Shown: positions 48,501 through 55,600 of the stretch, in pieces
Position numbering within the stretch: the first letter of the stretch is position 1
Layout: each line of letters begins with the position of its first letter
Assembly (NCBI GenBank): GCA_024648695.1
Contig: JACAVV010000024.1
Span: forward strand, 1 to 64,000
DNA: 64,000 bases
Direction of reading: 5' to 3'
From: Nitrospina sp.
GTDB taxonomy: Bacteria > Nitrospinota > Nitrospinia > Nitrospinales > JACRGP01
The notes under the pieces: model-generated
What the model saw: the letters and a program-made list of their open reading frames with translations, nothing else
The model's database searches: none
Told to the model about the DNA's origin: nothing
Position numbers and translations under genes: made by a program

Positions 48501-49614
48501 ACTGGATTTTACCGCCATTGGGAATAATGATCGGTCCACGCTCCAGTTGGTCCGTAGACTCTTCTGCACTTTCTTCCGTCGCCGCTTCTTCGCTTGCCGG
48601 ACTGTCCGCGGTGGTGCCCAGAATTCCCTGATCGAAATTATTCATCATTTCCTGGACTGTGGATTGCGCTGATTGCTTCTCGCTATTCCATTCCTGTAAC
48701 CGAGTCTCCAGTTGCTGTTCAAATTCGGTCTGCTCCTGTTCCTGCTTTTGCTCCCATTGTTCCTTCCATTGGTCATCCTGCTCGGCAATTTTCTGGTTGT
48801 ATTCTTCTATTCGTGAGTCGCCGGCATGAACCACAATGAATTCCCGGGTCGAACCATCAGGTAAAGTTTCCGTAATCTTGATTTCATCCACATCACAGGG
48901 ATCCGTTTCTTCTTCCGGTTCGTCATCCTGCTTTAAAGGACAGTCCGTCGTTTCGCTCCCGGCAGTTTGGGTCTCGTCGAAGTTTTCATCATTGGCTGGA
49001 GAATTTTCGCGGGAACTGGCTGTGGAATCTATTTCCGAACTTGCAGGGGGTTCATCCTCCCATACCACCGGTTCCCGTTCCTCCTCTTCTTCAACAGGCT
49101 CCAGGGCCTTAAAGTGCCGATCACCCTCCTCACCGACGCCCGGATTGGCCCACATGAGACAAATTATGATCTCTTCATTTTTCTCCGGCAAGGTCGTCCT
49201 GGGTACCAGGGACTTCGGTTCCAGAACCAAGTCACTCCCACTACCATCAGGCAGGATCTTTAAAGTGACACCATAGGCTTCGGCCGCGGCCCGAAGGACT
49301 AAATTATCCGGGTAGGTTCCATCCAGAGAAACCCTATACAAATAATCAGAGTCAACCGTATCGGCATAGGCCTGGCCGAATCCGGACCAGTTTGCCGTTT
49401 CCCAAAGGAGAGGATCCCTCAATACCTCAACCACGCGTCGGATTTCGGAGCGCAGGGACTTGTAAGTGGTTTTGCTATAGGAATGAAGGCCGTGATAATC
49501 TAAAGCCCAGGCCAGACTATGAAAAAAAGAATCGCTTGTCCGCTGAGTATCGCGAACATGATATTCGGTGCCACTGAGAGTTTTTTTACCAGAGCGATAT
49601 AGCGGAAAGGACAT
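45532..49614 (-). CDS. Giant protein with Cys-less OTU-like N-terminus and long coiled coil
   Basis: ATG 49614 gives 1,360 residues without a signal peptide. Residues 25-172 match an OTU-like fold: SDSFFHSLAWAL (Ser29 where OTU proteases have Cys), YPDNLVLRAAAEAYGVTLKIL and a terminal DRHFKAL (His167). An acidic linker follows (about 175-350). Next is a beta-rich region of about 500 residues with several Cys and a GGKISKSWGWKEQDHR / FSAEFCSVQAE segment. A charged coiled coil of about 400 residues and a Ser/Gly-rich tail complete it. The architecture recalls large phage-like or injection-system associated proteins but no such genes adjoin it. Function unknown. Confidence 0.75.
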   Translation of the reverse strand: MSFPLYRSGKKTLSGTEYHVRDTQRTSDSFFHSLAWALDYHGLHSYSKTTYKSLRSEIRRVVEVLRDPLLWETANWSGFGQAYADTVDSDYLYRVSLDGTYPDNLVLRAAAEAYGVTLKILPDGSGSDLVLEPKSLVPRTTLPEKNEEIIICLMWANPGVGEEGDRHFKALEPVEEEEEREPVVWEDEPPASSEIDSTASSRENSPANDENFDETQTAGSETTDCPLKQDDEPEEETDPCDVDEIKITETLPDGSTREFIVVHAGDSRIEEYNQKIAEQDDQWKEQWEQKQEQEQTEFEQQLETRLQEWNSEKQSAQSTVQEMMNNFDQGILGTTADSPASEEAATEESAEESTDQLERGPIIIPNGGKIQLTAPSRPFMEFKYGKDTQVSKVKLEVTSQTPCDDTVHPHLKVRRYSYYDSPVESFKVEHPGKKDLEFPIFPLTEKRTCMPATLEIVIDAIDSFLESTASYEITAESCGDEKYSQLSCTLEVYSSDQFEFEFEAQPFAEFSREVEDQIWARELNPLHTEEDSRKPGDEVSSRTVTDKGSLLWGTMNYESSHSIEKDFTDSTKINSEKTVELKCLSPGVHEKTETESSDNGSSTSTSKEFDPGVFGFYEIVKTEEGEAGEEPEESSEKQNIELPVSISLKRNGENDENTAALLDTVMTIINAIRNTAEMWNEFQNLVPQIGFKYSCTLSLLGGKISKSWGWKEQDHRCFMGTTYSGELTLIETKIELSFGFSAEFCSVQAEAMIFVNIAGNIAVSFSFEVANPIEEERSAKERRSLQFPTEIPAEAGAKMVAGKPDWFEVQGVVESGFGSEIEFKDSSGYGAGGNFGKYIDYNLWFKGMTLKGTVHVTGVCSYEKEYDLFDGRYGRQNPWMVGKFPGTTYAPKHQQEKIRVLNEQITLHKKDLSELKDKVEKHQKETLQQIVNVEDERQRMKDDLLILEDRDQAESDYEEAREESDRIEEERDQAKQDWEELENEVMEVMQEYREKLDATEQAKEDWNSAKDELEYAEKPASSLNIFNVGVYSEEQLQELRDKVEQAKQTYDQKKQEEEDYKSQTYDPTMTEKDPAKNEARKKYLDLEYDFEFAEKKEEDSEERLKDLNRQAEEVQKRNHPHGASTYKETWDEEKQVIQTNLDAVDDLKNAWKKQLKWYADLYEPEIQKMEQVERSLEEEERYYRNRFNELKENWARETRIGLMEDKIKEDQALLGELFDELDEIDEQIKKQEEKINRIYEESRSYFKDHDRKNGRLETIEGSGTLKEAIICGPLDYYAKKIDQERDDLMKLFKKKRKKDDEIAYANKKYEVSLRTLISMTRSDCVGANIVMEGAKKAKEESESGATDNSSTSGSTDSNSG

Positions 49615-49660
49615 AATTACCAAAGCAGATCAGAGGGGTGGGATAAAAGAATTAAGAGCA

Positions 49661-50071
49661 TCAAAGCTTTTCTTTTAAAATTCGGTCTGTTTCGTTGATG
49701 AGTTCAGCGGCCGCCTTTTTATCACGGTCAATCATGGCGGTCTTGGCCTTCACACTCATTTTAGTGACTTCCGGAATCAGCGAAAAAATTTCAATTTCGA
49801 ACTCCAGATCCAGTTCCTCGGCGACACAATACAATTCCCTCCCATCTGGAGTTTCATTCTCCTCCACCACCTTATAACCAAATTCGGCAAAAGCCTTCTC
49901 CAATGCTTTGTCAACCTCTGCAAATGGAAAATTAAGATTCTTGTAAGCCACATTGGTTAGGGTGAATTCAACACCCGCTTCCTCGCTGGTCACCTTTTCC
50001 TTAGCGCAAGCTGAAAAAAACAGGACCAACGCCAGGAACACCAGTATAATTAAATTTTTCATTCCCCTCAC
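49661..50071 (-). CDS. DUF3568-like lipoprotein
   Basis: 136 residues with a lipobox FSAC after a hydrophobic N-terminus, then a compact alpha/beta domain (FAEVDKALEKAFAEFGYKVVEEN... LIPEVTKMSVKAKTA) typical of DUF3568/YajQ-distant small lipoproteins that combine an amphipathic helix with a three-stranded sheet. The start may be GTG 50071 or ATG 50062. It lies 47 bp upstream of the giant OTU-like gene on the same strand and may be co-transcribed with it. Confidence 0.78.
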   Translation of the reverse strand: MRGMKNLIILVFLALVLFFSACAKEKVTSEEAGVEFTLTNVAYKNLNFPFAEVDKALEKAFAEFGYKVVEENETPDGRELYCVAEELDLEFEIEIFSLIPEVTKMSVKAKTAMIDRDKKAAAELINETDRILKEKL

Positions 50072-50285
50072 TTTTCTTGAACCCGGGTTTAAAAAAAGTT
50101 GAATGGTCTTTCATCCAGGCGAATTATAGCAAACAAAGGATAAATAAAACACACGCCACTCCAGGTTAAAATATAAATCTTCAGCTTGTTTGAATACGTT
50201 TTCAGGATTAGAATTTCATGTCATTTGAATCGAGTTTTGAATTTAAAACTGATGTTCCTTTTATTTGGTGAATGGAGAAACTACA

Positions 50286-51182
50286 GTGTCTTCACTTTGG
50301 CTTATTCTTACATTGGCGGTAATTACAATTGTCCTGGCTTCGGTTTTTCTCTCTAAGGCAAAAACAAAAAAAGCCATGCAATCTTTGGAAGAGTGCAAAG
50401 CTCTATTATTCTCTTTAAAAGAAGACACGACACCCTCTGCTTGCGAAAAAAAATGCCAGGCACTGAAGACCCTTGCCGAGGCAAATGCCGGCTTTCCTGA
50501 TTTAAGCAGAATGAAAATATATCAAGCTGATTTAGCCGGAATTGTTTTTTCAAAATGCGAACTGGCTGACAGTGAGTTTCTGGAATGCAATCTCACAAAC
50601 GCCAATTTTTCAGGTTCCAACCTGAAAGAGTCCCGGTTCACCCGTACCGATCTCAGTGGGGCCGATTTGACAGGAGCCGATCTGGCTAAAGCTGATTTAA
50701 GTGAGGCCAAACTCATTCAAACGGATCTCAGCGGAATCAATATGGACTCCGCGAACCTGGCCCAAGCAGACCTTACAGAAGCTAAAATGATGAAAACGAC
50801 ACTTAAGGGAGTGAATATGGAGCTTGCGGTTTTACACAAAGCCAACCTGATCGGATCCCGCATGCGAAGTGCAAATCTAAAAAACTGCGATTTTTCGGAA
50901 GCCAAACTCAGTTGGGCCAATCTCATCAATTCGGATTTAACGGGTGCGATTCTGGACAAGGCAAAAATGATCAACTCCAATCTGAACGGTGCCCAGTTAT
51001 CCAACACCTCCATGCAGGGAACGGAGTTAGGGGAAGCGGATTTTCGTTTTTCAAAAAACCTCACCTGCGAACAAATCCTATCGGGACACATCGACAAAAA
51101 AACGCAATTTCCCGATTACATCAAAATAGAATGGAACAATCAGTCCGGTTATCATTGCCAGAGGAAAAGCAACAGTGATTGA
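50286..51182 (+). CDS. Membrane-anchored pentapeptide repeat protein
   Basis: GTG 50286 is preferred because GGAGA precedes it; a TTG at 50265 is in frame. The 298-residue protein has one N-terminal membrane helix (about 4-22) and a short helical stalk. A long pentapeptide-repeat beta-helix covers about residues 80-255 (LTGADLAKADLSEAKL; LSWANLINSDLTG). The C-terminal LTCEQILSGHIDKKTQFPDY parallels the end of the pentapeptide gene at 36920. Topology places the beta-helix in one compartment only, probably the cytoplasm; function unknown. Confidence 0.9.
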   Translation: MSSLWLILTLAVITIVLASVFLSKAKTKKAMQSLEECKALLFSLKEDTTPSACEKKCQALKTLAEANAGFPDLSRMKIYQADLAGIVFSKCELADSEFLECNLTNANFSGSNLKESRFTRTDLSGADLTGADLAKADLSEAKLIQTDLSGINMDSANLAQADLTEAKMMKTTLKGVNMELAVLHKANLIGSRMRSANLKNCDFSEAKLSWANLINSDLTGAILDKAKMINSNLNGAQLSNTSMQGTELGEADFRFSKNLTCEQILSGHIDKKTQFPDYIKIEWNNQSGYHCQRKSNSD

Positions 51183-51215
51183 CTAAACCCGGAGCAAAAC
51201 TATCTTGACTCATCC

Positions 51216-52892
51216 TCATGCAAAAGGATCACGTGGCTCGAAAGCGGTGCTAGCTGACTGTGGTGAGGTTTCCGTAGTTGAAGAGGAATCATCAGCCACC
51301 ATTTCCTCCAGATTCACTTTTACCTGTGCGGCCACAGGAAATAATTGCGGGGATTGGTTTCCACTCAAGCCCAGCCGATCCCGTTCCGCGCGAAATGACT
51401 CCAAAGCGCTCAAGCCCAGGGCCGCTCTTTCGGGTAACTGGTTTTGAATGGATTGTGCCGCTTTTCTACCGTAAACCAGAATATCCAGCAGGGAATTGCC
51501 CATCAGGCGATTGCGTCCATGGACGCCTCCTGAAACTTCACCTGCGGCCCAAAGTCCCTTAATGGTGGTTCGACCCTGCAAGTCAATCTCAACCCCTCCA
51601 TTCTGATAGTGCAAAGTGGGATAAACCAGAATGGGGTGAACCGTGGGATCAATACCATAGCGGCCGAACCTATGGACCAGACCCGGGAATTGATTTTTCA
51701 GAGTACCGGGACCCTGCTTCATCTCGATCACCGGAGTATCCAACCAGACTCCATACCGGCCTGACGGCGTTTTGATTCCGCGTCCTTCCACCACTTCTTT
51801 GATAATGGCTGAAGCAACCACATCCCGATAAGTCAACTCGTCGATGAAACGTTTCCCTTCGGCGTTCAATATCTGGGCACCGATGGAACGAATCGCTTCT
51901 GTCACCAATTGCCCCGCCAGAGCTTCGGGAAAACTGGTTCCGGAGGGATGAAATTGAAATGTGTCAACATGGTCCAACTTGCATCCCTGGCGATAAGCCA
52001 GGATCAATCCGTCACCGGTCGCTCCGAAATGATTGCTGGTAGGAAATCCCTGTAAGCGCAATTGACCACTTCCACCGGTCGCCAACAGCACCGCACGGGC
52101 AGATACGGAAACAAGCTTGTTGTCTTTGCGATTCCAGAATACCGCCCCGGTGACCTGCCCTTCTCCATTGTCCAAAAGTTCTATGGCGGAATGGTTTTCC
52201 AACAACGGCGTTCCACTTTGCCGAACCGCCTCTCGCAGAACACGCATGATTTCGAGTCCGGTGATATCCCGGCAAGCCATGACGCGCGGCGTAGAGGTAC
52301 CCCCTCCGGAGCGCTGGCGAAAACTGCCGTCCGGATTACGGTCGAATTGACAACCCAGGCTCATCAGCCATTGAATAGTTTCCGGACCCGCTTCACACAG
52401 TTGTTTGAGAAGGTCGACCCGGTTGTCTCCATGACCGCCCACATAAGCGTCTGCGAAATGCCGTCTAGGTGAATCCTCCGAAGAAATCGCCGCCTGAATC
52501 CCCCCTTCCGCCATCACCGTATTGGCGTCGCCCAGCCTCAACTTAGTAGCCAGCAAGACTTGCAACCCGGAAGCCTGAAGCTCCAAAGCCGCCGAAGCAC
52601 CCGCGCCTCCGCCTCCAATGATTAATACATCGGTTTCAATATCTGTCGCAGGTTTAAAATGTTTAGGCAAAAGGCTATCCGCTTCCAATAGGTCCGCCAG
52701 TTCCTGGGGAATCGGGGTGCCTCCGGCATTCGCGCCAATTTGGACCGGCCGATCACTTGCCGAATGGTCGGGATGAAATTCGGCGATCAGGTTTTCTTTT
52801 TCATCTTCACTCAATTCCGGTGGTTCCTGATCGCTTCGCTCTTTTCGGCTCTCTTCAATGAGATCGATATAATGTAATGCCCATTCCAGCAT
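51216..52892 (-). CDS. Fumarate reductase/succinate dehydrogenase-like flavoprotein
   Basis: 558 residues: a 95-residue N-terminal extension, the FAD dinucleotide motif DVLIIGGGGAGASAALEL, NTVMAEGGIQAA, the substrate region FQFHPSGTSFP, LVTEAIRSIGAQI, RDVVASAI, LHYQNGGVEID and GLWAAGEVSGGVHGRNRLMGNSLLDIL. In covalent FrdA/SdhA the residue before TVAA is the His that binds FAD; here it is Asn (ANTVMA), so FAD should be non-covalent, as in L-aspartate oxidase. It shares one base with the iron-sulfur gene (TAATG). No membrane anchor genes are present. The direction of catalysis is unknown. Confidence 0.86.
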   Translation of the reverse strand: MLEWALHYIDLIEESRKERSDQEPPELSEDEKENLIAEFHPDHSASDRPVQIGANAGGTPIPQELADLLEADSLLPKHFKPATDIETDVLIIGGGGAGASAALELQASGLQVLLATKLRLGDANTVMAEGGIQAAISSEDSPRRHFADAYVGGHGDNRVDLLKQLCEAGPETIQWLMSLGCQFDRNPDGSFRQRSGGGTSTPRVMACRDITGLEIMRVLREAVRQSGTPLLENHSAIELLDNGEGQVTGAVFWNRKDNKLVSVSARAVLLATGGSGQLRLQGFPTSNHFGATGDGLILAYRQGCKLDHVDTFQFHPSGTSFPEALAGQLVTEAIRSIGAQILNAEGKRFIDELTYRDVVASAIIKEVVEGRGIKTPSGRYGVWLDTPVIEMKQGPGTLKNQFPGLVHRFGRYGIDPTVHPILVYPTLHYQNGGVEIDLQGRTTIKGLWAAGEVSGGVHGRNRLMGNSLLDILVYGRKAAQSIQNQLPERAALGLSALESFRAERDRLGLSGNQSPQLFPVAAQVKVNLEEMVADDSSSTTETSPQSASTAFEPRDPFA

Positions 52893-53554
52893 TAGACAAA
52901 TCCTTTCACTCGAAACTCTTTCGCCCGTTTGAGCCGCTCTTCAGCATCCTCTGATAACAAATACGCCCATTCAGACTTGGAACGTTTTATCTCTTCTTCT
53001 GTTTTTTCAATCATTTCAATTGAAGCTCCCATACCCAATGACCGGCGTACCCACATACCCATGTTGTGTGGTTTCACCCTGTCTTCACACACCGCTCGAC
53101 ACAACCCGCAATGAATACAGGTCGTGAAGTCTTCACTGACCTCGTCAAACTTTCCCACTTGCATACGAAGCACCGAATCCATGACCGGAATTTGCATAGG
53201 GCAGGCGGCGGTACAACTTCCACATTTTGTACAACGGTTCAAGGTGGGAAACGCGGTTTGCAATTTAACCACGTCAGGAGAGGATTCAGGATTGCCTGAG
53301 GCTATTGAATCTACCGGGTATGGAAACACTTCCATCCCTTCTTCTACAGGACACAGGCAAGCCAATTCGGTACCACCCGGTTTTCCATCAGCATATCTCA
53401 CGGTCACAGTACAGGCTCCACAGACACCCCCCGCACAACCGGTGCTGACAGCATCCGCCATCCCCGCCGCCCATAAGGCATGGATGATCGTTTCGCCTTC
53501 TTTGGCTTGAATGGTTTGACCCGCTACGTTCAGATTTATTCTGGTTGTTTGCAA
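52892..53554 (-). CDS. Iron-sulfur subunit partner of the flavoprotein
   Basis: 220 residues: an N-terminal 2Fe-2S ferredoxin domain (GCAGGVCGACTV and ACLC) and two C-terminal clusters' ligands, CTKCGSCTAACP and CIHCGLCRAVCEDRVKP, which bind 4Fe-4S and possibly 3Fe-4S centres. The plan is that of FrdB/SdhB. It precedes the flavoprotein with translational coupling, so the two form a soluble complex. The electron acceptor or donor is not encoded next to it; the long flavoprotein extension may provide the contact. Confidence 0.88.
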   Translation of the reverse strand: MQTTRINLNVAGQTIQAKEGETIIHALWAAGMADAVSTGCAGGVCGACTVTVRYADGKPGGTELACLCPVEEGMEVFPYPVDSIASGNPESSPDVVKLQTAFPTLNRCTKCGSCTAACPMQIPVMDSVLRMQVGKFDEVSEDFTTCIHCGLCRAVCEDRVKPHNMGMWVRRSLGMGASIEMIEKTEEEIKRSKSEWAYLLSEDAEERLKRAKEFRVKGFV

Positions 53555-53724
53555 AATTTATCCCTGATTAATGTTTTCTCTATCGTATACAATATTCGAA
53601 CTTTAATCTAGCATGGAAGAATATCAATCAGGTTTCTTCAAATTTTAAGTGGGATAAACAATTAGAAAATCGGTTTTTCAGGTTTAATTTTTGGTTCCAA
53701 GTGCTGTGCCTATTAATGGAAACG

Positions 53725-53749
53725 AAAAACCCCGCCAAGTGCGGCGGGG
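53725..53749 (-). terminator. Intrinsic terminator of the small helical-protein operon
   Basis: On the minus strand CCCCGCC and GGCGGGG (7 bp, 6-nt loop) are followed by five T. It lies about 100 bp past the stop of the gene at 53847. Confidence 0.85.
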
Positions 53750-53846
53750 ATTATTCTAAGGTCAAAAATTTAGTTCCAGCAGGAAACCGATGGGAATTTA
53801 ACCTGAGGTCGTATTTAATGTACTGATGCACGGTTAAATTAAACTC

Positions 53847-54326
53847 TTATTTTTTATTGCTATCATTTGCAAATTCTTTTTCTGCTTTTACCCAGGAACC
53901 ATAAAGGTCTTTATAAGAATCGGAGAATCCTTCCTTTAAATGTTCCCAAGCCTGACCCGTACTGTTTTTCAAGCTACCATACCATTCTGCAACTTGAAGC
54001 CGTTTCTTTCTTAGGTCCTTCAAATTTTCGCGCGTGGTTTTACGAACCCCGCTTTTCATGTCGTCCCAATTATCATCGACACGCTTCTCAAGCTTATCTA
54101 TGCGGTTATCCAGATTCCTCAAAACCTCTTCGGTTTTTTTCACTGCATCTTTTGCCTTGTCTGATGAATAATCTTTCAAGGAATTTAGCATCTCACGAGT
54201 TTCTTTCTTTACCTCCTCGATGTTCGTGTTGTCATTTTTCGCATGCGCGGAGGGCAAACTTAAAACCCAAATTAAGCTGATACCCATAAAAATGAATAGC
54301 GCAATATGTAATTTATGTTTAACCAT
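53847..54326 (-). CDS. Exported coiled-coil protein with W-E-x-L-K motif (gene 3 of operon)
   Basis: 159 residues with a signal peptide (1-29, ending AHAKN) and a highly charged helical body (IDKLEKRVDDNWDDMKSGVRK). Near residue 128 the motif QAWEHLKEGFSDSYKDL matches AWEDLKEGIEIAW and TWESFKNDLGDI in the two upstream genes, so the three form a family of which only this one is exported. No known family is recognised. GGAG precedes the ATG. Transcription is probably from the sigma-54 promoter at 55139. Confidence 0.78.
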   Translation of the reverse strand: MVKHKLHIALFIFMGISLIWVLSLPSAHAKNDNTNIEEVKKETREMLNSLKDYSSDKAKDAVKKTEEVLRNLDNRIDKLEKRVDDNWDDMKSGVRKTTRENLKDLRKKRLQVAEWYGSLKNSTGQAWEHLKEGFSDSYKDLYGSWVKAEKEFANDSNKK

Positions 54327-54411
54327 TAAAATTAATCTCCAAAAAAGTTAAAAAAAAGTTCCCAGGGAAAAAGCCGACCCTAAATCAGCTTGAGTTGATC
54401 AAACACCCATT

Positions 54412-54699
54412 TTATTTAAACTTGGACCTTGCTGACTGGAAACCCGATTCCAAAGAAACCCAGGCAATTTCAATACCCTCTTTCAAATCCTCCCAGGCTT
54501 CTTCACTTGCGGATTTCAATTCATCAAGCTTTTTATCCACATTTTTCTTTTTGTCTCGAATTTTTTCGATCTCTTCGTAGTATTTCAATTGCATATCCGC
54601 TTCAGCTTGATCGGCCTTGGCTTTAAGTTTATCCAACTCCAGGGAACAATCATCCATTTGCGCTTGCAAATTTTTTTGATAGGCTTCTTTTTTACTCAT
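54412..54699 (-). CDS. Small coiled-coil protein with W-E-x-L-K motif (gene 2 of operon)
   Basis: Two ATGs are adjacent; the second (54699) has better spacing from GGAGG and is used, giving 95 residues. The chain is a single long charged helix (LDKLKAKADQAEADMQLKYYEEIEKIRDKKK) and ends EEAWEDLKEGIEIAWVSLESGFQSARSKF, which carries the family motif. No signal peptide and no Cys beyond one. It is 12 bp after the first operon gene. Function unknown. Confidence 0.8.
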   Translation of the reverse strand: MSKKEAYQKNLQAQMDDCSLELDKLKAKADQAEADMQLKYYEEIEKIRDKKKNVDKKLDELKSASEEAWEDLKEGIEIAWVSLESGFQSARSKFK

Positions 54700-54713
54700 C
54701 ATTTCCTCCTTTG

Positions 54714-55019
54714 TTATTTTCCTTTCAATCCCTCTTGAAAGGCTTTTTTAGTTTCCGTTAAGGTTGATTTCGCATACATGCAAATATCACCTAAATCATT
54801 TTTGAAGGATTCCCAGGTTTCATCATTAGAGTGGCTCAGTTCATTCAATTTCTCCCTGGCATCCGCCAGAAGAACCCTCAATTCCTCCACATTATTTTTA
54901 TAAGATGAGCGCTTTTCAGTGTCACAGGCGGCTCCCTCCGATTCGAGATTATCAATCTCAACATCTAAAGCGTCGAGTTGAGCTTTGATCTTTTCCACCA
55001 TCAGGTTTTTGGAGTCCAA
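54714..55019 (-). CDS. Small coiled-coil protein with W-E-x-F-K motif (gene 1 of operon)
   Basis: 101 residues beginning at TTG 55019, chosen because a perfect GAGGAGG sits 8 nt upstream and no ATG fits. The charged coiled coil (IKAQLDALDVEIDNLESEG) is followed by DETWESFKNDLGDICMYAK with the family motif and a basic end. It is the first gene after the sigma-54 promoter. No family is recognised; a cytoplasmic structural or stress role is possible but unproved. Confidence 0.8.
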   Translation of the reverse strand: MDSKNLMVEKIKAQLDALDVEIDNLESEGAACDTEKRSSYKNNVEELRVLLADAREKLNELSHSNDETWESFKNDLGDICMYAKSTLTETKKAFQEGLKGK

Positions 55020-55138
55020 GATAAAATCCTCCTCATTTTTTAAATTTTTTTAAAACCTAATTATTTTGAACGACACTAAGGCAAACAGTACGGAAGGCTT
55101 AATGCAGGTTTCGGAATATTGACCGAAAACATTAACAA

Positions 55139-55154
55139 TGCAGGGCTTGTGCCA
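55139..55154 (-). promoter_or_regulatory. Sigma-54 (-24/-12) promoter of the small helical-protein operon
   Basis: On the minus strand TGGCAC (55154-55149) and TGCA (55142-55139) place the invariant GG and GC 10 bp apart, matching TGGCAC-N5-TTGCA except for one T to C change in the -12 box. The start would be near 55129, about 110 nt before TTG 55019. The sigma-54 activator gene begins 1.9 kb further on the same strand. Confidence 0.78.
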
Positions 55155-55203
55155 AAGGAGGGACTAACCTAAATCATTGAATTAAAAAGATTTTTCAGGA
55201 GGA

Positions 55204-55250
55204 GGAAATGTTTTCCAAGAGTGAAATCAACCATTTGGGTGATATCCACC
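55204..55250. promoter_or_regulatory. Candidate upstream activator sites
   Basis: Two short inverted repeats lie 50-96 bp upstream of the sigma-54 promoter: GGAAA-3-TTTCC (55204-55216) and GGTG-5-CACC (55238-55250). This is the distance range where enhancer-binding proteins dock. The repeats differ from each other, so at most one is likely a site for the adjacent activator. Inferred from position and symmetry only. Confidence 0.35.
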
Positions 55251-55322
55251 TGTTCTAACAACCAAATTAATCATTTTTTTTCATGAGAAAAAGTTGAGAG
55301 AACCAGCAATGGCCCCAGGGAC

Positions 55323-55389
55323 GTCATTCTGAGGAGCGTAAGCGACCGAAAAATTGCTACCAGAGATCATTCACTGCGTTCAGGATGAC
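55323..55389. repeat. Degenerate palindromic interspersed repeat
   Basis: GTCATTCTGAG (55323) and TTCAGGATGAC (55379) are imperfect inverted ends of a 67-bp element with GAGCG and TGCGTTC inside. The wording is that of the common dispersed GTCATTCTGAG-type palindromes seen in many bacterial genomes. Only this copy is seen in the window. It sits between the sigma-54 promoter and the activator gene. Confidence 0.55.
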
Positions 55390-55507
55390 ACTCTGTCCTT
55401 TTCACTTCGTTTGTCGTTTCGTTTTTTATACTCATCCAATAGAGAAAAGGCTGATGACCAAAAAGTAAAGTGAATTCCTTGCAGGATGGCAGACCACAAA
55501 ACATTAT

Positions 55508-55552
55508 AAAAAAATAAGGGAAAGTCGCGTCACATTCCCTAGTCCCTTATTT
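55508..55552 (-). terminator. Intrinsic terminator of the sigma-54 activator gene
   Basis: On the minus strand AAATAAGGG / CCCTTATTT form a 9-bp stem with a 23-nt loop followed by a run of T, starting about 50 bp after the activator stop codon. The T-rich flank on the other side makes it usable in both directions. Confidence 0.75.
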
Positions 55553-55600
55553 TATTTAAATGATTTTTTTAAGATATTCGGTAAGCTTGCAAACAGGCAG

